A stretch of 64,000 nucleotides of DNA, taken from NCBI GenBank assembly GCA_023442525.1, contig JAEZZA010000029.1, positions 62,001-126,000 of the forward strand, given 5' to 3'. Of this stretch, positions 19,149 through 28,192 are shown one piece after another. The DNA is from Bacteroidota bacterium (GTDB lineage: Bacteria; Bacteroidota; Bacteroidia; Bacteroidales; UBA10428). Below the pieces are notes generated by a model that was given only the letters and a program-made list of their open reading frames with translations, did not search any database and had not been told where the DNA came from. The position numbers were made by a program, and so were the translations under genes. Numbering within the stretch: position 1 is the first letter of the stretch; each line of letters opens with the position of its first letter.

Positions 19149-19799
19149 ATGAAAAAAGTAATCGTTTTGTTATCGTTATGTGTTCTTTTTAGTTTCAAAA
19201 GTTACAGTCAGTTTGCCTTTGGTGTGGCACCGGGACTTTCCACAAACAGCGCTTATTTTGGTTTGAAAGCCGGCAAGGTTGTACCCTATATCGGCTTCCA
19301 GTATGCCAATATTAAGGTGAATATGGTAGAATCCGGCGAAGAATTTGATTATGATGTTATGGACATGGTATCCTATTCTTATGACTCGAAATTATCAGGC
19401 AATTTATATCTTCCGAACCTCGGTATTAAGTTTTATGCTGTTGAAAAAAACAAGTTAAAAGCTTATTTTAACGTGAGCCTGGCAAAACCGTTCATCCGGG
19501 GAAAATTAGAAAACGACGGGGAAACAAGTGATGAGTTTAATGATGAACTTAAGAAAATAAAATTGTTTGCGGGTGAATTTGGATTTGGCACTGAATATTT
19601 CTTTGATAATAATTTCAGCATTGGAGGCGAGTTTGGCATCCGGTACTTGTTTGGAAAATATACCAACAGCTACGAAGACGAAGAATACAATCCGAACACC
19701 AGCAATTATGAAACTGTGGAAATTGAAAATACTACGAAAGTAGGATTATCCCCAACTTACTCTAAAATTTCGTTGAATTTCTATTTTGGTGGGGAATAA
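19149..19799 (+). CDS. Outer-membrane beta-barrel protein
   Basis: 216 residues with a signal peptide (MKKVIVLLSLCVLFSFKSYSQ) followed by an alternating polar/apolar pattern typical of an eight-stranded barrel: FAFGVAPGLSTNSAYFGL at the start, GGEFGIRYLFGKY near residue 160 and the terminal strand YSKISLNFYFGGE. The family resembles OmpA/W-type porin-like proteins of Bacteroidota, but no precise family is claimed. Own terminator directly downstream. Confidence 0.75.
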   Translation: MKKVIVLLSLCVLFSFKSYSQFAFGVAPGLSTNSAYFGLKAGKVVPYIGFQYANIKVNMVESGEEFDYDVMDMVSYSYDSKLSGNLYLPNLGIKFYAVEKNKLKAYFNVSLAKPFIRGKLENDGETSDEFNDELKKIKLFAGEFGFGTEYFFDNNFSIGGEFGIRYLFGKYTNSYEDEEYNPNTSNYETVEIENTTKVGLSPTYSKISLNFYFGGE

Positions 19800-19818
19800 T
19801 AAAATAAAAATACTTCCA

Positions 19819-19847
19819 GGGTGCTTCGATGAAGCACCCTTTTTTTA
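19819..19847 (+). terminator. Rho-independent terminator after the beta-barrel gene
   Basis: Perfect 9-bp stem GGGTGCTTC / GAAGCACCC with a GAT loop and eight T after it. It also separates the barrel gene from the convergent epimerase-like gene. Confidence 0.95.
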
Positions 19848-19890
19848 TACATTTTTTCTATAACCTCCGCTGGTGTATTCAGTCGCCGGT

Positions 19891-22101
19891 TTACTGTAAT
19901 ATGACTTTAACTACATGAGGTAATCCGAATGATGTTTTGATAACAACAAAATACAACCCCGGATCATAACCGGAGACATCAATAGTCTCAGACTCATTCA
20001 TTATTCCACTCTTTAATGTAATTCCCGACATATTTTTGAATTCATAACTGATTGTGGTGGTGCCGCCTGTTTTTAAATGCAGGATATCCCGGGCCGGGTT
20101 GGGAAACACGGAATAATCAGGTTGGTAAGGAATTTTAATTTCACTGGTAAATCCCTCCGGAACTACCAGTAAGCAGCCCGACAAATACGGGCTGTCGAGA
20201 TAAACTCTGCCAATACTGTTTATACTTGAGGCACGAATCAAAAGAACACCGTTGATCCATTTAAAATTCAACCAATCTTCAAAGGTTATTACTGCAACAT
20301 CGGGAATATTAGTTTTTACACTTACTTCATAATAATCAGGTGAATCAATGAAAACGGTATCCGGATCGATTAGAATATACGGAAGCTTTGCTTTCTGACT
20401 TACCTTAAAGCCAGAGACAGGCAAATTGTCACAATATATAGTAAATTCTCCGTCACGAGGGAAGAAACTGGTATTCTCGCTGCAAATCAAACGCAAATTT
20501 GTGCTAACAGTATCTATATAAAACCATTCTGAATTTTGTGTAATATCAAAACCGGGTACATTAGTAGTATATGGAATCAGAATTGTATCTCCATTGGATT
20601 CCAGATCCGAAAGCACAGAGTTTATACTGAAAAAGTATAGTGTTTTTTGGTTGACCCGGATTATTCTCTGATCGCCATTATCAAAATTCACATGAAGATT
20701 TGCCGCCCGTACCTGATCGGATAGGTTGTCTTCAGTTGTTATATTGATTTTGTTATTTACAATTTCTGCATACAGCCAGTCGGTTTTTTCTTCAATTACC
20801 CAACGAATGGGCGACAGTACAGTTACTTCACTCGTTGCAGTTGTGGAACCCATTTCGATTATTTCGGGTTCTACAAGCACATTCGAGTTGATCAAACAAT
20901 AAAAGGCGTTATACAATTCATGAATATTGAATTTATTGGCAAATGCCAGAAGTTGTGTTTGGTGAACCAGGTGATAATGATCTTTACTTTCGTGATGAAG
21001 GCAATAATAGGAGCGGTTGCTATTGTTCACATTCCAGATTCTGAAATGATCAACAATCGATTTTAATCCTGCCTCAAACAATGCAAGCGCCAGCTTATTC
21101 CGGGTTACCGCGTAATATTGAAATATTCCCCATAAGGCAGCTAATTTCCCGTTTAACACATGGCAAAGATCTTTGTTGGGGTATTCTTCGAGCCAGTAAT
21201 ATCCCTTGTTATCGACCATAAAACACCAGAATTCGGAAGAATTTTGATGAAGAGTTACAAATACACTATCGGCTTCTTTAAGGTAAGTGCTATCTCCAGT
21301 AACATAAAACGCGTAACTCAGACTGCCTGCTGCATAACCCTGTGCCATGGCAGATACCCAGTTTTTCTTCAATAATGTTCCGTGATCATGCAGGAAATCA
21401 AATTCAAACAAATAATATCCCGAATGATTATTATTTACCAGCCAGTTGGCATTATTGATAAAACCCCGGTAATATACAGAATCACCTGTTTTTTTAAATC
21501 GGCTGTGAAAAGCCAGGAGCGTCTGGCAGGTTGTTATGGCATTTCTGAAATAGCCGAGTGGATATTTAATAAGCGGAATAAAATCATCATCGAGAAGTTC
21601 GTAGTGTACATCATATTCCGAGTACCAATTGAGACCTTCATTATAAAATTCGGTTGCTATTGAATCTATATTGGGTATGGTAATTCTTTTCAGCAATGAT
21701 GAATCAAGTGAAAAACCGAATAGTTTATTCTGATAGTTTTTGTATATCCAGAATACACTGAATGTAGTACTATAGCAACTGGGATTAATGGTAGCGCTCA
21801 CTCCTGAAATCTCAGTTTCATTGTGAATGTAACCTGTTGCCCAGTCTGATAGAACCTCGCCAGAGAGTAATTTAATGGTTATTTCTACTTTATATAATCC
21901 CGGCTTATTAACCACAAAGATATTCCGGTAGTAATTACCATCGCTGTAAAGTAATTTCAGTGTTTCAGCATGGCCATACGATACTTTTGCTTCAGCGGAA
22001 GCAATGGGAATGGATTGAGCCGGGATCTCGACCAATATAGAAGCAGCAAATGATGGAAAAGAAATGAAAAGAAAAAGTAGGTAAATCCATCTGAAAAGCA
22101 T
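19891..22101 (-). CDS. Secreted D-glucuronyl C5-epimerase-like protein with T9SS sorting domain
   Basis: 736 residues, exported. After the signal peptide (about residues 1-20) and a beta-rich N-terminal domain comes a C5-epim_C-like domain (about 150-400): WVSAMAQG at 248-255, YWLEEYP at 302-308, VLNGKLAALWGIFQYY at about 315-330 and DHYHLVHQTQLLAF at about 374-387. These are the hallmark patches of heparosan/heparin glucuronyl C5-epimerases, which invert C5 of glucuronate within a polymer. Three BACON-like beta-sandwich repeats follow (about 415-640) and then a type-A T9SS C-terminal domain starting near SVFPNPARDILHLKTGG. Codons look more AT-rich than in the neighbours, a possible sign of transfer. 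Polymer substrate unknown. Confidence 0.78.
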   Translation of the reverse strand: MLFRWIYLLFLFISFPSFAASILVEIPAQSIPIASAEAKVSYGHAETLKLLYSDGNYYRNIFVVNKPGLYKVEITIKLLSGEVLSDWATGYIHNETEISGVSATINPSCYSTTFSVFWIYKNYQNKLFGFSLDSSLLKRITIPNIDSIATEFYNEGLNWYSEYDVHYELLDDDFIPLIKYPLGYFRNAITTCQTLLAFHSRFKKTGDSVYYRGFINNANWLVNNNHSGYYLFEFDFLHDHGTLLKKNWVSAMAQGYAAGSLSYAFYVTGDSTYLKEADSVFVTLHQNSSEFWCFMVDNKGYYWLEEYPNKDLCHVLNGKLAALWGIFQYYAVTRNKLALALFEAGLKSIVDHFRIWNVNNSNRSYYCLHHESKDHYHLVHQTQLLAFANKFNIHELYNAFYCLINSNVLVEPEIIEMGSTTATSEVTVLSPIRWVIEEKTDWLYAEIVNNKINITTEDNLSDQVRAANLHVNFDNGDQRIIRVNQKTLYFFSINSVLSDLESNGDTILIPYTTNVPGFDITQNSEWFYIDTVSTNLRLICSENTSFFPRDGEFTIYCDNLPVSGFKVSQKAKLPYILIDPDTVFIDSPDYYEVSVKTNIPDVAVITFEDWLNFKWINGVLLIRASSINSIGRVYLDSPYLSGCLLVVPEGFTSEIKIPYQPDYSVFPNPARDILHLKTGGTTTISYEFKNMSGITLKSGIMNESETIDVSGYDPGLYFVVIKTSFGLPHVVKVILQ

Positions 22102-22226
22102 TGCTGCATATTTTAAATGATATCAGCAATTTAATAAAAAATACTACATTCCCATCATGGGATAAGTATCTGTATTCCACATTTCAACTGTAATTTTCAA
22201 CGTACCGTCGGGCTGTATTCTCTTCT

Positions 22227-22270
22227 ACCGATCAAACCTGACAGGAGTAACACCTGTCAGGAAGATCGGT
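22227..22270. repeat. Long imperfect palindrome with CCTGACAGG arms
   Basis: Two nested stems: outer ACCGATC (22227-22233) with GATCGGT (22264-22270), inner CCTGACAGG (22237-22245) with CCTGTCAGG (22253-22261), loop of 7 nt. It lies downstream of the permease gene at 22328 on the minus strand but has no T run on either side, so it may be a REP-like element or mRNA stabiliser rather than a true terminator. The CCTGNCAGG core recurs in the hairpin at 48040-48098. Confidence 0.8.
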
Positions 22271-22283
22271 GGGCTGGCAGCTG

Positions 22284-22330
22284 TATCCGGAATCCAGTAT
22301 CCAGAATCCAGAATCCAGCATCCAGCATCA
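22284..22330. repeat. Heptad tandem array (WATCCAG/TATCCGG, 6.7 units)
   Basis: Units TATCCGG, AATCCAG, TATCCAG, AATCCAG, AATCCAG, CATCCAG, CATCA. The array runs into the stop codon (22328-22330) of the permease gene on the minus strand. Same repeat family as 9536, 28225 and 63911. Confidence 0.88.
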
Positions 22331-23323
22331 CGCTCCGGCTAATATGATCAGACCGAGACCGGCAACAAACAGTAAAAACATTAAGGCCAGAAGCAAATTA
22401 GTGCCTTTGGGAGCGGCTTTGAATTCCTTCCATATGAAAACACCCCATAAGGCTCCAATGAGTGTTGCACCCTGTCCGAGTCCGAATGATATGGCATAAC
22501 CGGCTTTACCGGCTGCAATAAGGCTGAGTGAGGTTCCAACTGCCCAGATCATTCCACCCAGAATTCCTGCAAAATGCCCTTTGAAGCCTTCTTTAAAGTA
22601 TTGCTTCATATTCAAAGGTTCGCCTTCAATGGGTTTCTTCATTAACACTGTATTGAAAATAAAATTGCTGGCTACAATTCCCAGTACAAAGAAGAAGAAT
22701 GCCGAATAAGGAGTTAACATTCCGGCTTCGGGGTTCACCGGGTCGGTGGCGATGGAACTTGCTACGAATCTGAAAAACCAGGCCATAAGGAAACCGGCCA
22801 GAATGGAAAGGATGATTCCCTTTGCGGGAGTTTTGCCTTCACCTTTTGTTAATTTCCGGTAGGCAAGTGCATCCAGAATAATTGCCAGTGTCACCAGTCC
22901 CACTCCTGTAAACAGGATCAATGAATTCCCTTTGGGTACCGCAATATAATTGATAATCACTCCAAGAACCATACATAAGCCTACACCTACAGGAAAGGCA
23001 ATGGACATGCCCGCGATAGCAATTGCAGCCACAAGCAATATGTTTGAAAGGTTAAAAATCACACCTCCCAAAGCTGCGTTAAGTATGCTTTTTCCGGAAG
23101 CACCTGCAATACTCTCTGTAAATGACATTCCCTGCGATCCGTTGCTTCCAAGTGTAAAGCCCAGGATCAGTGAAAAGATTAGTATACCGATAACATAATC
23201 CCAATAAAACAACTCAAAGCGATAGCCTCCGGCAATTTTTTGAGTATTAGCCCACGATCCCCAGCATAACATGGTTATGAAGGTAAGGATGACGGCTGTT
23301 GTGTAAGTTTCAACTATATACAT
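22328..23323 (-). CDS. DMT-superfamily sugar/nucleoside permease (GRP/ureide-permease type)
   Basis: Inner-membrane carrier of 331 residues with about ten predicted helices. The N terminus (FITMLCWGSWANTQKIAGGYRFELFYWDYVIGI) and the GGVIFNLSNILLVAAIAIAGMSIAFPVGVGL patch match the family of glucose/ribose-type and ureide permeases in the drug/metabolite transporter superfamily. It is the last gene of a row with ribokinase, an exported nucleoside hydrolase and an exported ADP-ribosylglycohydrolase, so ribose or a ribonucleoside is the probable cargo; this is inferred from context. Spacing to the upstream gene is 13 bp. Confidence 0.82.
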   Translation of the reverse strand: MYIVETYTTAVILTFITMLCWGSWANTQKIAGGYRFELFYWDYVIGILIFSLILGFTLGSNGSQGMSFTESIAGASGKSILNAALGGVIFNLSNILLVAAIAIAGMSIAFPVGVGLCMVLGVIINYIAVPKGNSLILFTGVGLVTLAIILDALAYRKLTKGEGKTPAKGIILSILAGFLMAWFFRFVASSIATDPVNPEAGMLTPYSAFFFFVLGIVASNFIFNTVLMKKPIEGEPLNMKQYFKEGFKGHFAGILGGMIWAVGTSLSLIAAGKAGYAISFGLGQGATLIGALWGVFIWKEFKAAPKGTNLLLALMFLLFVAGLGLIILAGA

Positions 23324-23336
23324 TGCAAAATGGAAT

Positions 23337-24947
23337 TTAATTTTCGAAACTGAATTTATAATCTTTATTTTTCTTGGTAGCTGTTTTAAATATGAGGGCC
23401 TGCGTTAGGTAAACCTTACTGTCGGCCGATTCGGGTCTCTTTTCGCCTTTAACTACCAGTTTGAGAGTATGTGTGCCCTGTGGAAGACCAAATACATGCC
23501 ATATGTTCATATCATAATGTTCCTGATTTCCGTAGTTGAAATAGGTATCGATCGTACTTTTCAATTCACCGTCGAGATAGATATCGGCTTTTCCACCGTC
23601 GCGGATCCAGTTTCCGTTAAGAGTAATACCTGTTCCTTCGAAGGTTATCTCAATTGCATCTCCGGCCCGTGCAGAAACCAGTGACTGGTTTTGGGGAGTC
23701 TTCATTCTCCAGGGTATTGTTTGATGAATCTTCCAATTGCCGGTTTTCTTCCATGCTTTATCATCGAAAATGCTCACTTTGCTGTCAAATACCACATCTG
23801 GAAATGCCTCCTGGTAAGCAGGTGCAATTGCCTGTTGTTTCAGTATCCTGATCTTGCCGTTGTCGACAGTTCCGCCTTTTTTCGCAATAAAATCAACAGC
23901 ATATCTGTAAGTGCTTTCAACAGCTCTGTTGAAATTGTAATCGGTGTAAATAAACATAGAATCGGCAACTGCCAGTGTTCCATTTTTCATATTTTCAGGA
24001 AGGTTGCTGAATCCTTTGATTACGCCCAGTACTGCAAGCGCGTTTGAGGGATTGCAGTCGGAATCCTGCCCGCAACGTGTAGAAATTTCCAGTGTTTTCA
24101 TGGGATCACCATTTCCATAGATCAATCCCATTACAATGTACGCGCCATTTAACTTGGCGTCGATATTGAATACATTACCTGCCCCGCATATATCCACATC
24201 GCCCCATTTAGCTTCGAGTTCCTGCCATGCGGCACGCCAGTCCTCTGGATAGTGCCCATGAAGAGTAATTACATCCCTGACGATAGCAGCATAATCGCTT
24301 TCTGCAGGAATAGCTTCAAGGGCTTTTTGAATAACGGTCTTTATGTCCGACTCAAAAAAAGCTTCGGCGTACAAAGCTGCAACAAAGATGCCTCCATAAA
24401 TTCCGTCGCCATAATTCATTATACTTCCCACATTGTTACAAATCTCAATGGCAGTCTGTGGCATACCGGGACACATGAAACCAATGTAATCGGCTTCGAT
24501 CTGGAAGTCGATATCATCGGCATGATAATTATATTCGGGCATTCCTGACTGGGGAGGGAAAATACTGTCGTAGTAATTTTTACGTGCCTGCACGTTGGCA
24601 TGCCAAAGCTGATATCCGGCATTGGCCAGCATTTCCTGGAGCTTTTTGGCTGGTGCATCCACACCATAACGGTCCATTGCCATTAGGAAAGTCAGCTGCA
24701 CATAAATGTCATCCTGCCATACACTGTTCTTAATATCTTCAGGAGTCCATTTAATACTGTCTTCATACGTTTGGCTCATGGCTCTGAATTCGGTTGGCCC
24801 GCCATAGGTAACTCCAATCATCTTTCCGGCCCAGCCCCCTGCAATTTTGTCTTTCATCATTTCAGGAGTCATCTCCAAATACCCGCTTTTCTTATTGCAT
24901 GAAAAAAGCAACAGCACCGCTGTAATTAAAATCAGGATATTTTTCAT
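23337..24947 (-). CDS. ADP-ribosylglycohydrolase-family lipoprotein with C-terminal carbohydrate-binding-like domain
   Basis: 536 residues, exported by a lipoprotein signal with Cys at residue 17 (LLLFSCNKK). The ADP-ribosylglycohydrolase fold carries AGGWAGKMIGVTYGG, an Asp pair in WQDDIYVQLTF and RCGQDSDCNPSNALAV, which correspond to the metal-binding acidic residues of the family. The last ~140 residues form a separate beta-rich domain (AGDAIEITFEGTGITLNGNW, YLDGELKSTID, GTHTLKLVVKG) of a ligand-binding type. Placed between an exported nucleoside hydrolase and a permease, it may remove ribose from an N- or O-glycosidic ribosyl compound in the periplasm. Confidence 0.88.
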   Translation of the reverse strand: MKNILILITAVLLLFSCNKKSGYLEMTPEMMKDKIAGGWAGKMIGVTYGGPTEFRAMSQTYEDSIKWTPEDIKNSVWQDDIYVQLTFLMAMDRYGVDAPAKKLQEMLANAGYQLWHANVQARKNYYDSIFPPQSGMPEYNYHADDIDFQIEADYIGFMCPGMPQTAIEICNNVGSIMNYGDGIYGGIFVAALYAEAFFESDIKTVIQKALEAIPAESDYAAIVRDVITLHGHYPEDWRAAWQELEAKWGDVDICGAGNVFNIDAKLNGAYIVMGLIYGNGDPMKTLEISTRCGQDSDCNPSNALAVLGVIKGFSNLPENMKNGTLAVADSMFIYTDYNFNRAVESTYRYAVDFIAKKGGTVDNGKIRILKQQAIAPAYQEAFPDVVFDSKVSIFDDKAWKKTGNWKIHQTIPWRMKTPQNQSLVSARAGDAIEITFEGTGITLNGNWIRDGGKADIYLDGELKSTIDTYFNYGNQEHYDMNIWHVFGLPQGTHTLKLVVKGEKRPESADSKVYLTQALIFKTATKKNKDYKFSFEN

Positions 24948-24988
24948 TCTGTTTAAGTATTAATATGGTTCAAAAAGTCAGGAATAAA

Positions 24989-25978
24989 TCAATTACTTGC
25001 ATTTTCATGCATCATTCGGTCCTCTATAAACCGGGCTATTTCATCAACCGGCATTTTTTGTATCATATAGTAATGATTTCCCTTCGGATCATCAATCCAA
25101 CTATTGCTGCCATTCTCTTTTACAACCATCCGGCCTCTCATGGTTTCAAAGAACTTACCGGGGCTATACACAGCAATCAGCACGGCAGTCTGATCCCAGC
25201 TCATCCGGCCCAAATGATCCTCCTTTGCCATCGGTATACTTATCCTATACACATCTTTGGCCGGATGATCCTGAAGGTCGGAATCTATAAGTCTCAGTCC
25301 GGTGCGGATATCCGACCCTATTTCAACCCCGGACAGAAGAACAGGTGTGGGCCAGTTTTCGAATACCGTAACAGAGGCAGTGGAATCGGTATGGACATTG
25401 TATTCACTTCCTTCGGGGAATGCGCCAGCCATGGATACCAGTTTTTTAACTTTCTGCTTAACGAGATCCCGGCCGGGAAGAGGGCTCAGGCTGTCGGGAG
25501 CGGATTGAAGCAGGCCAGCCAGATTGGTTAAAAATCCTACTGAAACTATGGTTACACTGGTATCAGGCTGTTGAACGAGAATTCTGCGATACTCCGTTAC
25601 TGCATCCGGAAGTTGACCGGTTGATTGTACATCACAAGGGTATTTTGCAACAAGACTGTCCAGCCAATGCTGCCAGTCGGCTATCTCAACTCCCCTTCCT
25701 TTTGGTGCACCCATAGGCAGGTCGGGTCTGCCGTAATAGGTATTCAGAACATCCATTCCGGGACCGGTAAGTTTGTACCGGTTGCTCGTCATGGTTGCCA
25801 GAATTTCAACTTTGCCGCTGTCGGCCATCGCGTGCAGGATGGTCAGAGCACCTACGTCGTCATAATCGGGACCGAAATCGGAATCAAAGATTATCTTCAA
25901 TGGTTCAGTATTCAGACCTTCCTGTTTGGGTTGGCAGGCGAGAAGGCAGATGAACAGAGGCAACAACAATTTATGCAT
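24989..25978 (-). CDS. Nucleoside hydrolase family lipoprotein
   Basis: 329 residues, exported by a lipoprotein signal with Cys at residue 15 (ICLLACQPK). The calcium-binding DxDxxxDD signature of inosine-uridine nucleoside hydrolases is present (IIFDSDFGPDYDDVGAL, Asp 32-41), followed by TMTSN and SVGFLTNLAGLLQ. A C-terminal Asp in RMSWDQTAVLIAV is the fourth metal ligand. Hydrolyses the N-glycosidic bond of ribonucleosides to ribose and base. ATG 25978 is chosen because it opens the signal peptide directly; a longer reading has no signal. Followed by the ADP-ribosylglycohydrolase after 41 bp. Confidence 0.9.
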   Translation of the reverse strand: MHKLLLPLFICLLACQPKQEGLNTEPLKIIFDSDFGPDYDDVGALTILHAMADSGKVEILATMTSNRYKLTGPGMDVLNTYYGRPDLPMGAPKGRGVEIADWQHWLDSLVAKYPCDVQSTGQLPDAVTEYRRILVQQPDTSVTIVSVGFLTNLAGLLQSAPDSLSPLPGRDLVKQKVKKLVSMAGAFPEGSEYNVHTDSTASVTVFENWPTPVLLSGVEIGSDIRTGLRLIDSDLQDHPAKDVYRISIPMAKEDHLGRMSWDQTAVLIAVYSPGKFFETMRGRMVVKENGSNSWIDDPKGNHYYMIQKMPVDEIARFIEDRMMHENASN

Positions 25979-26089
25979 ATAATAAAATTTGAGTTTTCGA
26001 TTCAGGGGTTTGATCTGATCTTGCAGGCAGGTCGCCATCCGAAAAAGAAAAATTCCTCTGCCGGAATTTCGGTTTCCTGCGCTGAGAGA

Positions 26090-26998
26090 CTACAGTTCGC
26101 TTCTGTAAGGTGCCGAAGCCTGCGCTCCCATGCGGGTAACAGAAATAGCTGCAGCCTTGTTTGCGAATTCTATGGCCTCAGCAAGTTGTTTTCCTTCGGA
26201 TAACGCAACACAAAGAGCTCCGTTGAAAACATCTCCGGCGGCTGTGGTATCTACGGCCTTCACCACTGGTGCAGGAATCAGGTGACTTTGTTCTCCGGCA
26301 TAAGTGAAAGCACCTTTACTGCCCATAGTTATTATTACATTCTGCGTACCAGCTGCTATTAATGACTCGCAAGCTTTCTTTGCCGATGATTCATCTGTAA
26401 CGCGTATACCGGTTAATACTTCAGCCTCTGTTTCGTTTGGTGTAATCAGGTAAAGCTTACCAAAAAGGCTGTCGGGAAGTTTGCGCGCCGGTGCCGGATT
26501 CAGCACAATTTTCTTACCGGCCTCAAATGCAAGATGAACAGCATATTCCACAGTTGCAAGGGGAATCTCAAGTTGAAGAAGAACAATTTGAGCTGTCAAA
26601 ATTCCATTTTTGGAGGCGTCAATATCCGCCGGCGTCAGGTTGTCGTTGGCACCCGGTGCTACCGCAATGCAATTCTCGCCTTTTGAGTCTACATTAATAA
26701 GGGCCACTCCCGAAGGATTATCGTTGTCTGTGAATACAGCGGAAGTGTCGATTCCTTCATTGGTAAAAAGTTCCTTAGCCTGCCGTCCAAAAACATCATT
26801 ACCGGTTTTGGCAACAAACAGCACATTACCCCCAAGCCGTGCAGCGGCCACAGCCTGGTTAGCACCTTTACCGCCGGGATTCATAAAGAACTTTCCGCCC
26901 AGTAAGGTTTCGCCGGGACGAGGAAGTGTTCCGGTTTGCACAACCATATCGGTATTGCTGCTGCCGATTACGGCAATTCCTGTATCTCCGTTTTTCAT
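26090..26998 (-). CDS. rbsK: Ribokinase
   Basis: Cytoplasmic PfkB-family kinase of 302 residues; phosphorylates ribose to ribose 5-phosphate. Diagnostic features are the N-terminal IAVIGSSNTDMVV, MNPGGKGANQAVAAARLGG (about residues 39-57), the ribokinase-type VLNPAPARKLP, LITPNETEAEVLTG, and the anion-hole/catalytic base motif VKAVDTTAAGDVFNGAL with Asp in GD. It sits between an amidohydrolase and an exported nucleoside hydrolase, supporting ribose salvage. Confidence 0.94.
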   Translation of the reverse strand: MKNGDTGIAVIGSSNTDMVVQTGTLPRPGETLLGGKFFMNPGGKGANQAVAAARLGGNVLFVAKTGNDVFGRQAKELFTNEGIDTSAVFTDNDNPSGVALINVDSKGENCIAVAPGANDNLTPADIDASKNGILTAQIVLLQLEIPLATVEYAVHLAFEAGKKIVLNPAPARKLPDSLFGKLYLITPNETEAEVLTGIRVTDESSAKKACESLIAAGTQNVIITMGSKGAFTYAGEQSHLIPAPVVKAVDTTAAGDVFNGALCVALSEGKQLAEAIEFANKAAAISVTRMGAQASAPYRSEL

Positions 26999-27040
26999 AT
27001 CAGAAAATTACTGTTAAAATAATAATACTATTCAGAAGAG

Positions 27041-28114
27041 TCATCTTTTGCTTCCTAAAAATTTCTCAGGATTATCCCGGGCTATTATTCTGAAATTCTC
27101 TTCTCCCAGGTACCCTCTGAGATCAATGCCAAACCTTCGCTCTGTGGCTTTATTTTCCACCATGTAATAGTCCGACCCGAACAAAATCTGCTCCCTAAGA
27201 GCCGGATCGGCTAATAGGACTTTCAGCAGCGGGAAAAATTCCTGGTTATTCAGGGTGTATGAGACATCACTGTACAGGTTTTTATACTTTTCCATCAAAT
27301 CTTTTATCAGGATGAACCAGCTGTCCTTGTCTTCAGGATAATCCATATACCTGTTCCAGTAATATTCCGAGCCGAAATGCGCAAGACATATTCTTACCTT
27401 TTTATATTCATCAAGGATAAATGGAAAGTTAAGCGGGTTTGAGAAATTTGAACATAAGCGCTTTCGGTTACGCGTATCTATGTCAAGTGGAATTCTGGAC
27501 CCTGAGAGCATGGCCTTAATCTCGTATGGCCAACCACGGTTATAAGTGGGATTATAGGGACTGCAATGCGAAATTACGGGAATATCGAGCTTTTCAGCAT
27601 ACTCCCACATGGGTGTCAATCGGGGATCATAGGGAAAATAACCTAACGAGGGATATATTTTAATCCCGGCGAACTGCCATTCTTCCATACATTTCTTCAG
27701 AATATCCATCATGTTTTTACGCCTGGGATCGAGGTGAACAAACGGCAGCACCACATCCGGAAAAATTCTCTTCAGCTCAGCCAGTTCGTTCAATTGCTCC
27801 ATATAATCGCGCGGCACCCTCCCGGCGTCCATGAAATGCATATCCATTGAAACAATTATAAACCTCGAATTTTCCGGGTAAAATTTCTGGCATTCCTCGA
27901 AAATTTCTTTCTGATCTTTATACCGGCCAATTTCTATTATTTTGCGGTATCTGCGGAACAGCTCGTTTCCGGTAACCGGATTGAGCATATTCAGAAAAAA
28001 ACCGATCATTTGAAATCCCGGAGTTGATGCCAGTATTCTTACCAGGCCCAGTGGCAGGTAATTGCGTGGTATATCCTTTTCCAGAAACGTGTGGATATGG
28101 CAATTATAGATCAT
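27041..28114 (-). CDS. Amidohydrolase family protein (metal-dependent hydrolase)
   Basis: Cytoplasmic TIM-barrel hydrolase of 357 residues. Metal ligands are visible as HIH at residues 6-8 (IYNCHIHTF), a His in VISHCSPYNP, a His in CLAHFGSEYYW and an Asp in LFGSDYYMVE; the C terminus NPEKFLG is typical of amidohydro_2 proteins. The substrate is not known. It is the first gene of the minus-strand ribose row, 42 bp before rbsK. Confidence 0.85.
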   Translation of the reverse strand: MIYNCHIHTFLEKDIPRNYLPLGLVRILASTPGFQMIGFFLNMLNPVTGNELFRRYRKIIEIGRYKDQKEIFEECQKFYPENSRFIIVSMDMHFMDAGRVPRDYMEQLNELAELKRIFPDVVLPFVHLDPRRKNMMDILKKCMEEWQFAGIKIYPSLGYFPYDPRLTPMWEYAEKLDIPVISHCSPYNPTYNRGWPYEIKAMLSGSRIPLDIDTRNRKRLCSNFSNPLNFPFILDEYKKVRICLAHFGSEYYWNRYMDYPEDKDSWFILIKDLMEKYKNLYSDVSYTLNNQEFFPLLKVLLADPALREQILFGSDYYMVENKATERRFGIDLRGYLGEENFRIIARDNPEKFLGSKR

Positions 28115-28192
28115 ATCGGAGAAGTATGTTTGGAAAGTTCAAGTTATATGTTTTAATCGGGATTACAAAATTGGAAGTCATTCAGTCGGGGA

